A stretch of DNA of 64,000 nucleotides from Prorocentrum cordatum (GCA_963575745.1 CAUYUJ010017982.1:455413-519412), one strand, 5' to 3'; numbered from the stretch's first letter, positions 53,622 through 63,740 are shown. A program made the numbers and translations. The notes: a model not told the origin generated them from the sequence alone.

Positions 53622-55371
53622 TTTCCTTCTCCTGTTTGTTCTGCACTTTGGCTGGGCCAGGCGGAGGCGGAGGAAGGTTCTCTGTCGCGGCTGAGCCGGA
53701 CGGAGGAGCGGGTGGAGTAGGAAGACTGCTTCCGCTCACAACGGCTGCGCCCTCTGCCTTGGGCTGCGACGACTCGCTCTGGCCGGCGAACATAGAAGTG
53801 GAAGCGAAACCTGGCACAAGTTTACGGATCTGTTTCACAACAGCGCCTTGAAATTTCCAAGCATACAAGCAGTTTCCCGGGTCGTGTCTACCTTTTTCGC
53901 TGACCCTCAAGTAGAGCCCCCTTGCTGTTGCGATATACGATGCAATTTCATATATCGTATCCTCGGGGTACTCGTGCTCTTGTGGCCAGTCGGCAGCGGT
54001 TCGACGCCACCAGTAAAAGAACTCCTTCTCTTTTCTCAGAACGTCACGCGCTGTCTGGCCCGTGAATTGTATCTTAGAGACTTCTTTGAGGATCCTGAGA
54101 ATGACAGCTGCCTCGTCGGTCCCTGTTGGCACAGGTGACTCCTCTGATGATGGGTCTCCATCCATCTGCGTCGGAGGAGCTGCCTTAGGGGCATTATGCC
54201 CCTCACCGCCTCCGCGGCGTGCAACGCCTACATCCTCGGCGGCTCCGGCTTCCGTCTCCACTGCTTTTACCTCTGCGACAAGGTTATCCTCCTGTGCAGT
54301 CTGATCCGTCCCAGCGCTGCCCTGGGCACGCTGAGGGGGCCCCTGTTCTCTCACCCACCTGGGTGCAGCCTTAGCCGGGGGCTGTGCCTTCTGTTGGTCT
54401 TGATCAGTTTGTGGAGCACGATTAACATTCCACCTGGCAAGGTTAGCCACGGCTGCGGGGGGCTCGCGAAGACTCGGTTTCCCACTTTGAGGCGAGTCGC
54501 CCGCTGTTTCCGCGCCTCCCCGCTTGGCCGGTGGCTGCGCCACTGGGGATGCGGATAAGTTATCGGCTCCCGCGTCGGGGCGAGCCACCTTAGCCGGCGG
54601 AGGCTTCGGCAACCGTGTCTCAGGACCGTGGCGAGGTGGAGGCGGAGGCTTCATAGGCATATCCGCCTTCGCCAAGGGTGAGTCCTTCGACCGCACAACG
54701 TTCGGCTTCGATGCCGGAGGCGACGTCGTCGCACTGAGCGGCGGAGGGGCTTTCTTCGGAACGACTCCCCTCAGCCCTTCTGCTGCCGGCCACTCCTTCG
54801 GAGGGGGAAGGGGCGTCGGCACTTTGCCAGGTGCATCAGCATTGGGGAGTGGAGGCCAAGCCTCCGCCACGGCTTTGCTGGGCGGAGGCTTGAACGCCCT
54901 CCCAGTGCGAGGCGCAGGCTGCCCTAGACTCGGGAAATTCTCGGCATCGAGCGAACGGAATGTGCCGGGCGGCTTGGCCGCCGGCGCCTGCTCTGGTGCA
55001 CTAGCAGATGCCTTGGCTCTGTCCTCCTCATCTTTGTTACTTTGGACAAGCTTCTTGGACTCCTCTGAGGCCTCATCTCTGTGCAGCGGATGGATTTTGG
55101 TTAGTTTGACTCCTTTCTGCCGGAGCCACGGCCAAATGTCGTCGATCATATCGTCGTCGAAGTATGGACTCTGGCCACTTTGCCATTCGATCGGTCCCAA
55201 ATTCGGGACCCGTTCTCTCTGTGCCTCCCGGACTTTGTCCGTGGCAGCCGTCCATGCATCGTCGCGAGACCGTTCAACTCCGAAGTCTTGCTCCAGACAC
55301 CAATTGTTCTGTCTGGCGATATGTTGCAAAAAACGTAAGCCGGCGCGACATGAAGTGCTGCTGGTGTCCAA
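53557..55371 (-). CDS. composite element segment, long Pro/Ala-rich region
   Basis: An uninterrupted frame of about 600 codons. Residues 1-85 look folded (RAGLRFLQHIARQNNWCLEQ, DDDMIDDIWPWLRQKGVKLT); residues 90-420 are Pro/Ala/Lys-rich and disordered; residues 430-540 look folded (ILRILKEVSKIQFTGQTARD, EYPEDTIYEIASYIATARGL, YAWKFQGAVVKQIRKLVPGF); the end is Pro-rich again. It contains CGGCTNNGCCG motif copies near 53690, 54516 and 54967. The first part continues the upstream frame after a one-base shift near 55300. Family unknown. Confidence 0.5.
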   Translation of the reverse strand: MDTSSTSCRAGLRFLQHIARQNNWCLEQDFGVERSRDDAWTAATDKVREAQRERVPNLGPIEWQSGQSPYFDDDMIDDIWPWLRQKGVKLTKIHPLHRDEASEESKKLVQSNKDEEDRAKASASAPEQAPAAKPPGTFRSLDAENFPSLGQPAPRTGRAFKPPPSKAVAEAWPPLPNADAPGKVPTPLPPPKEWPAAEGLRGVVPKKAPPPLSATTSPPASKPNVVRSKDSPLAKADMPMKPPPPPRHGPETRLPKPPPAKVARPDAGADNLSASPVAQPPAKRGGAETAGDSPQSGKPSLREPPAAVANLARWNVNRAPQTDQDQQKAQPPAKAAPRWVREQGPPQRAQGSAGTDQTAQEDNLVAEVKAVETEAGAAEDVGVARRGGGEGHNAPKAAPPTQMDGDPSSEESPVPTGTDEAAVILRILKEVSKIQFTGQTARDVLRKEKEFFYWWRRTAADWPQEHEYPEDTIYEIASYIATARGLYLRVSEKGRHDPGNCLYAWKFQGAVVKQIRKLVPGFASTSMFAGQSESSQPKAEGAAVVSGSSLPTPPAPPSGSAATENLPPPPPGPAKVQNKQEKEIEAAAGSGAGAVAPAATREPA

Positions 55372-55374
55372 TGA

Positions 55375-55671
55375 TACAATCGAAGCTCATGCAACACAAC
55401 ACCCGTCGGGTCGCTAACGTACTGATCGGGTTTCCTTTGATGAGAACTGGCTTTTTCGAATAGAAAACAATCTCGGCAGTAATCCAGATGAAAGGTCTCC
55501 TCTGCAACAGAGTACACCGTGTGAGTCTGGGGATTATCAGTGCAAGGAAAGGAGTACACTCCAATCACGTTATGCTTGACGCTGCCTCCGTATTTTGGAT
55601 TAGATGGAAGCAACTGATGGCCCTCCAAAGTTGCATGAAGTGAGGTAACAGGCGTACCATGGGACTGTTTA
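55375..55671 (-). CDS. composite element segment after a TGA
   Basis: After the TGA at 55674 the same frame stays open: TKQSHGTPVTSLHATLEGHQ, then SVKHNVIGVYSFPCTDNPQT, FHLDYCRDCFLFEKASSHQR and DPTGVVLHELRLYHW. It looks like a compact beta-rich domain with a CxxC. The frame then changes near 55300-55370. Not recognised. Confidence 0.4.
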
Positions 55672-55676
55672 GTTCA

Positions 55677-57782
55677 GCCTGCGGATTGGTCTTGGACCTC
55701 CGCAAGCTTTTCGTCTGTGACGTAGAAAGGCAGAGTGAACTGAACGCAAGGATTAAGACCCGCTCTGTGGGTCTTCGTGGACATCTTCGCCGAGTTCAGG
55801 CGATCAGCGACAGTAGCTTTCGGGTCCGGCCGCGACCGGTCAGCCTTTACCTTGAAGAAAAAAGCCCAATTCGGAACAGCATAATTGGGTTCCAAGACTG
55901 GGAACTTCGTGGACTTCTGCAGCATCTGAAAGGCCAACCACGCTTGTCCATTTGCGGCCCTCTGAATCATCTTGAACTCCTTGCTGCGGGGCGGATTTTC
56001 CCCGTTTGCAATCCGTGCGACGTGGCCTTCCTCCCCCGGATACTCATTATTGCGCATCATGCCTCTGCGGAGCTTATCGCTCGCTATCGTAAATTGTCGA
56101 AGGAAATCATATTCAACTAGTGCTTGGCCAGCCGCACTTCTATAGGGCAACTTCTTCGTTGCCTGGTATGGCAAATGGTGGAGCCAATCAAATTCCCATT
56201 CCTCATTGCTGTTAGGATCGGCGCTTTTCTTCAAACGTCTTGGGAACTTGTACTTCTGACTGAGCGTTGTCGATTTTCCAACAGGGCACTTATCGCGGAG
56301 GAAATCCCCCGCCGCCTCACCAGGCGTTTTGGCCTCTTGCGCGCCCGTCGCTGGGGCCAAAGGAGGTTCGCGGTGCGGCTGGGTCGCCCGCGTGAGTGAA
56401 TCGCTACCCGAGACGGCTGGGCCGCTCGGCGCAACAATTTCACTAGGAACGGCTGAGCCGCCCAGTGCTGTGATGTTCTCCGAGGCGGCAGAGCCGCTCG
56501 GTGCAGAACCGCTACCCGAAACGGCTGGGCCGCTCGGTGCCTTAGCAGGTGCTGCCTTCGTCAATCGTTCGACTGCCATGCGCATGTTAACATCGTTTTG
56601 TACACCCTCATTTGGCAATCGAAGACGCTGCCCCTCCGGGGGCATTCCTGGACAGAAATTCGGACCGCGCGGCAAGAAGTAATGATCATCTTGCCGTGGG
56701 AAGAAGTCCGCATATGCCATCCCCCGTTTCAGGAATTCGATGAACGCTTCAGAATAATATGAATGGATGGGCCCGCGTCCAGATCCGTCTTGGACGGCTG
56801 GGAACAATTCGCGATCCAAAGCTGTTGCGAATGGACGTGTATTGAGCACCGACCTGGGCACATTGCCTTCCACGGGGCTCCAGTCTTGCCAGTACATGAC
56901 TAGCTCATCGACGGTAGCCTCTTGCGCAGTGTACCCGTCAGCTCTCGTCGCCCTTGTTATGCTGATCCCCTGGACGGCTGAGCCGCCAGAGGGTTGGCAA
57001 AAGAACAATGCGGCAAGTTTGGCAGTCTTGAACATGTACTCAGCGCACAATTCTCCTGCGGTGACCTTCACCATCTGCCCGCCCTTATGTAGTTTGTAAT
57101 CATCACGCTCACGGACAAAATGATAAAGATCCCCTGGTTTGTGCCGCAATTTGCGGTATAAGCTTACACCGTCTAAAATCATTATCCGCGGGAAACTCCC
57201 CATGGCTTCGTATCCTTCAATCCGTTGGTTCAGTTTAGCCCTGACGAGGGTGGCGACGTCGTTCCGCATTTTGTTCACTCCGGATCCGTTGGTCCTCCAG
57301 CATGCGCGGTCTCCGCCAACATACATGATCTCAAGTGCCCCGCCCCCCGCGCGGGAGATCGCGTCGTCCACCAGCTTAATCGCGCTTTCTATTAATATTC
57401 TGAGACTTCCAGCGAAAGCAAGCGGGTCCTCTGGTCTCTGTGTTCCAGAGCCGACTCCGATCAAATCACCGTATCCATCAGCGATGTCGTTAACGTTCCA
57501 GAAGATGAAACGGATCGGCGTGTGAATTCCTTTCTTACAGTCACGATGCCATGCCCAATCAACTTCCATAGCCTCCTCCTTTAGCTCTGGAGCCATGCAT
57601 CCACTCATGATCGTTTGCGAGCTGCCATGCACCTGTTCCCGCAGATGGTCTTCAGGGAGACGACTGGGCTTCTTCTTCTTGGACGTTTCCCGAAATGAGA
57701 TTGTGGAATCTGAGACAATGTGGGCGGAATAATACCAAAATCTGCATGTCCCACTCTCCATCACGCACAAAGGATTGGAGAA
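55677..57782 (-). CDS. composite element segment, SGNH-hydrolase-like N-part
   Basis: About 700 codons between a TAG (57783) and a TGA (55674), in the same frame as both neighbours. The N-terminal ~250 residues carry FIFWNVNDIADGYGD (about 57480-57510), LEIMYVGGDRACWR (about 57305-57330), RIMILDGVSLYR and GDLYHF (about 57115-57135). An ND block followed by a D-x-x-H block is the pattern of SGNH/GDSL hydrolases, although the nucleophile block is not clear. The middle part (FATALDRELFPAVQDGSGRG, FLPRGPNFCPGMPPEGQRLR) is unassigned. Residues ~410-500 are a Pro/Ser/Ala linker with four CGGCTNNGCCG copies (56.41-56.54 kb). The C-terminal ~200 residues look helical (KKLPYRSAAGQALVEYDFLR). Confidence 0.45.
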
Positions 57783-57785
57783 CTA

Positions 57786-58826
57786 TGTTACTGGTTTGCC
57801 CGTGTTCATCATGGTCGCAATGTCCTCGCCAACAAACGGAATCCACGAATGTGCGTTCACTCGGGCAATCTGCGCAATGGCCTGGTACTTCTGGAGGAAA
57901 GTTAACTTGAGTGCCCAGTTTGCCATCTGGGGGTCTGTGATATCAACATAAAGCTGAAGAATCGCATTCACTTTGGATTGCCACTCGTTGGGGGGTGCCC
58001 TGAGATCCGGCGGCGCAAACTTCTTCTGCAGCCGATAATAGTCAAGAGCGTTCCAGGGGCCCCGCCCGAAATAGGGCGGGCCATACTGGCTGCCACTTGC
58101 GGAGGTGGATCCCGCATCAGGGGATCCGCCTCCGCCATCTCCCCCGGAGGGGTTACCTGATGGCGGAACACCTCCCGAAGGAGAGCCCCCCGGTCCAGGC
58201 GGAGCCCCTCCACCGCCGGCTGGGCCGGGGGGAGAGCTACCGCCCGCTCCGTCACCGGCTGGGCCGCGCGGAGCAGCCGGACCTGAAGCAGGCCCGGCGG
58301 ATGATCCTCCGGCAACCTGTCGACCGACACCAGAATTGCCCAACGAGGGCTGAGCAATAGCAGCAACCATCTGATGGCTCGCCGAATCGACTGGGTCGTT
58401 CGGTGCCTCTGTGGTCAAACGTGGCCTTTTCGACTGCGATTGCATGTCGGTCTCGCCGTCAAGTCCGTCCTTCGCTAGCCAAGCATCGAAATCGCATGGG
58501 CATGGCCACGACGGTTGTTCCTGGCGCCAATGTGCGGCCTGTTGGGGAGAGGTCTCAAAGTAATTTGCTCTGGCCGAAGGGGTGAGAGCCTCCTCAACAA
58601 CGTGCACTGGCGTGTGAGACAAACCCTTGACGACAGGCAGGGCAAACATCGTGCCCCAACCATCCCCAATGGCTGTGCCACGGGGGGGCGTTCGCGGTGA
58701 TGGGCCCCAAATGTTGAACCACAAATCTGGGGCGCCTTCTGTCCATTTGTCCCTTATCGGGACGCTCACAAAGTCTCCGTAGATCGTCTTCCGCCGCATG
58801 GCTGGGCCAGCGGTGGGACCCAACAC
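57786..58826 (-). CDS. composite element segment, Gly/Pro-rich middle
   Basis: About 347 codons ending GKPVT and a TAG at 57783, after which the frame stays open. Residues 1-130 look folded (TIYGDFVSVPIRDKWTEGAP, DLWFNIWGPSPRTPPRGTAI, FDAWLAKDGLDGETD); 160-250 are Gly/Pro/Ser-rich; the last ~90 form helices (WQSKVNAILQLYVDITDPQM, LKLTFLQKYQAIAQIARVNA). The upstream segment joins through a frame change near 58800. Contains CGGCTNNGCCG motif copies at 58217 and 58256. Not recognised; the helical end is capsid-like only in a very general sense. Confidence 0.45.
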
Positions 58827-59322
58827 ACGACCTCTCCTTTTTCAAGAGTACGAGCGGGGCGACGTGCCTTACCAGGTGCATTTGTATACAACCTGCAGAC
58901 CAATCTCGTCATTTCATCTGGGCACGACTGAAAGAATGTACCCACGGGGACATGGTCAAGATTTTTTTTGGGGGGCACAATCAAAACGGCATGTTGCCAT
59001 TCTGTCAAATATAATCCAATGCGCGGTCCACGGATCTTGCGAGGCTTTAGAAAACAGTCGTTCAGAGATCGTCTGTGATGTGTCGGCCAGATCAGCCTTT
59101 AATGCGGTAACGACTTGGTCGTTCCGTCTGTGTAAGATGTTATGTCTCCACATCGTGAAACGCCAACTCCATCCCTGTTTGCTAACAAGCTTGATGGTCC
59201 CCGTGAGATTAGGCCTGGACCATTTTCTCTTTTTATCAGGGAAGCAACGGAAGATGGATTTCTCCTTCTCATCTCCTTGATCGGAGATGGCTACCCTCTT
59301 GGCAGATTGACTGTTTTGGATG
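58800..59322 (-). pseudogene. composite element segment, frameshifted
   Basis: After the TAA at 59325 the frame stays open: AIQNSQSAKRVAISDQGDEK, NLTGTIKLVSKQGWSWRFTM, VVTALKADLADTSQTISERL. At the homopolymer run near 58965-58975 (T8G6 on the plus strand) it changes frame to PKKNLDHVPVGTFFQSCPDE and RLVCRLYTNAPGKARRPART, and changes again near 58800. The homopolymer makes a sequencing or replication slip likely. Confidence 0.4.
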
Positions 59323-59324
59323 GC

Positions 59325-60844
59325 TTATTCAGCAGCTCTTTCGCGAGCTGAGACCTCTTCTGCGTAGATCATTGCACCACTCTCCATTTCGATGCCTTCA
59401 TTCATCGCGACACCGCTTGGGCTAAAAGGATTAGCCTCTTCCCCAGCCGGCTTGGCCGGGGGGGAGGCATCCCCGCTCGGCTGGGCCGGTGGGGTAGCCT
59501 CTCGAATTGGGTTCGGAAGAGCCTTTGCTTCGGGCTCAGCCTGGGGATCTCCCTTCTCAAGCGACTCGGGAGCGAGTTCGTCTATAATGTCATCCGAGCA
59601 AACCGAAGCCGCGTCCTCCCCCGGCGGCTTGGCCGCTGGGACTCCCGGCGGTTGGCGCGTGGGTTTGGTCTGTGATCTCTCGGGCGCGCGGGGGCCGCGG
59701 CAGGCAAAGTTCGCGCAGCCGCAACGAGGCGGCGACGCGATCCGAGGGGGGGCCGGCCGCAGGGGGGCCCGCGCGAGCTCTGGAGACAAAACGGCAGCGG
59801 CACATACTAAGTCAGATGATAGGAAGGGACGACGACGAGAAGACGACATGCGCTCCGCAGCACGCGCAACAACAATATGAACTTGTTTTGCAAAAGCGCC
59901 AGCATAATCCTCAGCAAGCTTGCACCCACGTCCTCTCACCTCAACATGTTCGTGTGTGCCATCGCATCTGCGCTCGAGTCCCTCTGTCACGTCGGGAGAC
60001 GTGGATGCTATCGTCCACGGCTTTTTCATGAACTTACCCTTGCTGTCCCTCAATCCGTACGCGCATCCATGCAGCGCCGTCTTGACAAACTCTAACTCTC
60101 TCATGAACTCTTTGACCTGCGAATCCCTCCAATAATCACACTGAGTCGGCCACTCAATGCAAACGGCGCCCCCCGTTCTGTGCACAGCACGGGCAATCTC
60201 TCGGAAATTCTAAAACAGATATCCGAAATCTGTCCTAATACCACGAAGCCTACGCATCGCCCTATGGCTAGCGGTACGAAAATAATGTGCTTCGTTCACA
60301 TACTGCCAGGGGGGACCTCCCGTACAGGGCATAGAGCCCCATAACGTAATGCGTTTTCCTTTCTGAAAATTTAAAAATCATTCAGAGCCAACCTTCTTCC
60401 CTCATCAGTCCTCATATCTTCTGTCTCTGTGTACCGAATTACCTTGCACGAGTTATCAACAAAATTCTTTGGAATTCCTATCTTACTATGAGGACCACAA
60501 CAGTATTCTAACAAGAGTCTCTCCCCGGTCCACTGTGTGGCCGGGGCGCAATCTTCCCGGATCCAGAATTCTGCCCATCCAGTCCACCTATTTGGACGAT
60601 AGTCGCCATCGCTGGAATCGCCATTCGAGTTCTGCTCGCATTGGCGATGATACTTACTATCTTCGTCGCGCCAATTATCCGCGCGGTCTATAGTCATACC
60701 ATGCTGGGTATTAACGGCATAGGTGGGACGCCTATCATCTAGTCTGTCCGGGTCGATCGGGCAATCAGTACTTACTGGCGTCAACGCGACAAGTCTAGGA
60801 ACGAAGTGCCATCGTTTCAAGCTCTGTCGGCGTTGTGTCCACAC
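59325..60844 (-). pseudogene. methyltransferase-like domain of the copia-type element
   Basis: Starting near 60560 the minus strand reads ERLLLEYCCGPHSKIG (a loop like methyltransferase motif I), then TETEDMRTDEGRRLALNDF. After a one-base shift near 60367 it reads RITLWGSMPCTGGPPWQYVN (a PC motif, as in motif IV of cytosine methyltransferases) and FREIARAVHRTGGAVCIEWP, then HGCAYGLRDSKGKFMKKPWT and LERRCDGTHEHVEVRGRGC. In dinoflagellates this EYCC / PCT / EWP / GCxYGL / KPW / RCDGTH series commonly follows the RNase H of copia elements; I infer a Rossmann methyltransferase fold, not a proven activity. The end is a Pro-rich linker closed by TAA at 59325. One in-frame TAG (60210-60212) and one frameshift suggest decay. 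Confidence 0.55.
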
Positions 60845-61439
60845 GTCTGTTTTATCCTGGACATTAGCAACAGCAAGAGGTGGGAGATGAGAAAGGAGGA
60901 GATTGTAGCCGGGCGTTTCTTCTCTATGCTTTGCCGGCTCCTTACTCGAAGGTTATCTGCGCATGTCTTTGACAATATTGATGTATCAGATTCGGTCCCA
61001 CTGTCGGTAATGTCAAAAATTGCTCTCATCTCACGATCGGAGCTTTTCTTGGTTATCTCCTCGATCTTTCTAGTTTTCGCGGAGCTTCTTCTGGAACCTT
61101 CTTCGGTTACAATAGGAGCAGTTATACCTGCTTCCGCGGCTTTGCCGGGCGCATTATTTGCCGCCACACCTTGGCTGGGGGCGTTTGCCTCCGCGGCTTT
61201 GCCGGGGGCAGCCTCCGTTCCAGCCGGGCGCTGTGCACCGCCGGGCGCCGTTGAGGCACTTGTTGGCGTTGAAGAACGCACGGCGGGCTTACCCTTATTG
61301 GGGCGCTTCTTCTTCTTATTCATATTTTTGCTAGGTATAACAGCTCCTCTCCGCGAAGCCGAGCTCGGGCCTAAGCGGGGCTTCAAAATCCCCCTGGGCT
61401 TCAGGGGAAGTCCGTCTGAAAACGTCGAATCCAGGTAGT
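60845..61439 (-). CDS. linker after RNase H (Lys/Pro/Ala-rich)
   Basis: In the same frame as the last RNase H segment: GILKPRLGPSSASRRGAVIP, a basic patch NMNKKKKRPNKGKPAVR (possible nuclear-localisation signal), three PGKAAEA-type repeats (with CGGCTTTGCCG motifs at 61136 and 61193) and an acidic/Ser stretch (FDITDSGTESDTSILSKTCA). It probably connects RNase H to the methyltransferase-like domain; the join near 60830 needs a frame change. Confidence 0.45.
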
Positions 61440-62215
61440 CCTCGCACCGCTTGGCGGTCCAGAATTTAGGAGTCACAATGTTGACAAGGTACAAAACTTT
61501 AACCCAAGCCAAAGGGTCTGTGAACCTCTTTGTTCCGATGTCTGCAGCTTCGTTTTGGGCCCTTTCATACTGAAGTTCGACAATGCCCAGAGAAAACTGT
61601 TCAGAGACAGCTGCAGCGTCAATGCGATGTGTTCTCGGTAAGTGCATTAGCTTCACGGGACCTCCAGCTTCGATGGCTGCGCGCGCTGCCCGGTTATCTT
61701 CTAGGAATAAACAACGTATTTCCCTTCCCAAGCAATGTCTCACAGTGGGAGCGCTGCAGGCAGCTCTTTTCTTATTGCAAGGTCGGCAGCCACAATTTCT
61801 GCCTCGAGAGTGCTATGGGAAACGCACGTCTGACGCTGTGATCCTATAGACTGCCCAGCTCTAGTATATGGGCCCCAGATTGCTTGATAACTGGCGCTTG
61901 TGCTCCAATGTGTTATGATGTCACTGGCCCGGTCCGCGTCAGAGTAATGCTTTAACAAGACATCCTCCATTTTATCACCTACCCATGAGGACATGCGGTA
62001 GTGAGATGTGCACTTGATGAAACAGATGAGGCGGAAGAGATCCATGTCTTGTTGCTCTGTCCAGTTGGTAATGCAGCTGGCCGTTGTGACACACTGCACG
62101 GAGCAGGTCGTATCGAGCCATTCTTGCACCGTAAAAGATCTGCATCAAGACTTTCGCCGCTGCGGGCTGGGGCACTCCCGACTGGGTCGGTGGCTCAGGG
62201 TCATCGAGGCTAGCC
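61440..62215 (-). pseudogene. Ty1/copia RNase H, frameshifted
   Basis: Three frames read in order. At about 62170: VLMQIFYGARMARYDLLRAV. After a shift near 62085: FRLICFIKCTSHYRMSSWVG, HYSDADRASDIITHWSTSAS and CVSHSTLEAEIVAADLAI. After a shift near 61745: RHCLGREIRCLFLEDNRAAR, LPRTHRID, ERAQNEAADIGTKRFTDPLA and NIVTPKFW. The acidic residues expected for copia RNase H are present (SDAD, EAEI, LEDN, AADIGTK). Its role is to remove the RNA strand during cDNA synthesis. Two single-base shifts break the frame. Confidence 0.85.
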
Positions 62216-62403
62216 GCTGCGGCGTCAAGACCGTGAACGTCGATTTCCTGATCTGGGGCCCTACGTTAACTTTGATATGCAACGCTGAAGCATCTTTCAC
62301 CTCTAGGGCCGCCTTGGTCGTCTTCGAAAACAATGGGTTCAGGGCCGAATGGGGTGCTCGCAGCGGGATATGTAGCTGGATCAGTATATGTGAGTTGTGC
62401 GTA

Positions 62404-63148
62404 TCACGTTACACAGGATTCAAAGAATTCGGTCATGTCGCATTCGATCGCTCTGGCCCGTCTGGGTTCTCTCGGCTGGTATGGCTCGGACGGCTGGGCC
62501 GCCGAGTCACCCCCCGTTTCCTCCTCGCCACTCTCGTCTTGGACGGAGGCGGTCTTCTTGGCTTTAGGAGGCGGCGGGTCCAAAATCGCGGGTAACTCGC
62601 CTTGCAATTCGACGAGCTGTGTAGAAAGTCTGTGTTCACAACCCAAATGTCGTCCGACTGCGGTTGGAGGGTCTATTTCTATACCTTTAGGACAGTTGTC
62701 AAAGGGGGCTTGCAGCAACTTCCACCCTTCGGCAAGCTTGTCCGCAGGGCCAGGCAACTTTAAATCGCCAGCGTAAAATATCAGGAAAAAAAAACACACA
62801 CACAACTGCGCCACGGGCTGCACATTACAAATCCTTTTGCCGTCCTCCCGAATCGGGGTGCCCATGCAATGGCCGATATAATGGGCATGCGGGATTGCGC
62901 ATATGCGAACATTCTTTAGGCCATTCATCACGGGGTAGAAATGCCCATGTACGGGCGCCGCCCAACTTTGACTGAGTATAAGCTTGGCGGGCATCCGCTT
63001 GTTCAATACCAAGGCCTTCAAACAGTCCGTAAGTGTCAGCTGCTTTGCTGGCCTGCATTGTAGCAGGGCAGCTGGAAAGTTCTTGGAACAACGCTACATC
63101 CTTATTCTGATCCCTTGCACTCGAACCGTCGAAAACCACTCGCCCTTT
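62404..63148 (-). pseudogene. Ty1/copia reverse transcriptase, catalytic centre lost
   Basis: The first part (63148-62850) reads KGRVVFDGSSARDQNKDVAL, FQELSSCPATMQASKAADTY, IEQADARQAYTQSKLGG (motif A with its Asp), WAFLPRDEWP and LHGHPDSGG, a close match to the RVT_2 domain of dinoflagellate copia elements. A frame change near 62840, with about two dozen residues missing, precedes the motif C region. There FYAGDLKLPGP stands where copia elements have YVDDFKLSGP (62764-62775), so one catalytic Asp is lost. The rest (IEIDPPTAVGRHLGCEHRL, IECDMTEFFESCVT) is recognisable, with an acidic/Pro insert between. It ends in a TGA at 62404 where the family usually has Arg, a likely CGA to TGA change. Confidence 0.9.
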
Positions 63149-63553
63149 GTATCCCACCAGCCCTTTAGGGCGTCGGTGGTTTAGAGCGTTTCCTCTTCCA
63201 CCCATCCTTCTCCCCCTTCGGGGAGGGGTTTGCCCCTCCCCCTACCCCCTCCCCACTGACCTGGACAGGGGGGGGGGGGGGGGCGCTCGGAGCGCCCAAG
63301 ATCGACCCCTGGGAGGGCTAAAATTCGACACCCCTCACGAGGGATCGCGGCTCCTGAGGGGGGGGAGGGGGGGGGGGGGGGGCTGAAATTTAGGACACCC
63401 CCTTCGTTGATCGATCTCCTCCAAGATGGCTCCGAGAGACGTCTTGGACCCGCTCGCGGGCCCTGCGCGCGGGCGGGCGGAGCGCCGCCCGCCCGCCCGC
63501 AAGGCCCGAGAGCCCACCAAAACGTTCGAGGATATTTCCAAGACGCCACCAGG

Positions 63554-63588
<35 letters not shown>

Positions 63589-63740
63589 TCAGCAGCAGGA
63601 GGTGAGGGAGGAGGAGGAGAAGAGGAGGAGGAGAAGGCGGAGGAGGAGGACGAGGGGGAGGAGAACAGCTGCCGATCATCGGCGCTCTTCGTTCGAGCGC
63701 CTGGTCTAGGATGGGCTGGTGGGGATGCGCGAAGCGTCAG
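63149..63740 (-). mobile_element. TIR / introner-like element, copy C, inside the RT
   Basis: This 592-base segment has the same ends as copies A and B (plus strand GTATCCCACCAGCCCTTTAG at the left, GGGCTGGTGGGGATGCGCGA and AGCGTCAG at the right), the shared CCCCTTCGGGGAGGGGTTTG block and the CCTCCAAGATGGCTCC segment. Removing it joins RKF (63741-63749) directly to KGRVVF (63148 down), exactly the continuous RKFKGRVVF of the RT family. There is no clear target-site duplication. The minus-strand junctions are AAATTC/CTGACGC and GGGATAC/AAAGGG; no canonical GT donor is present. It is either a clean transposon insertion or an intron. Confidence 0.75.
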
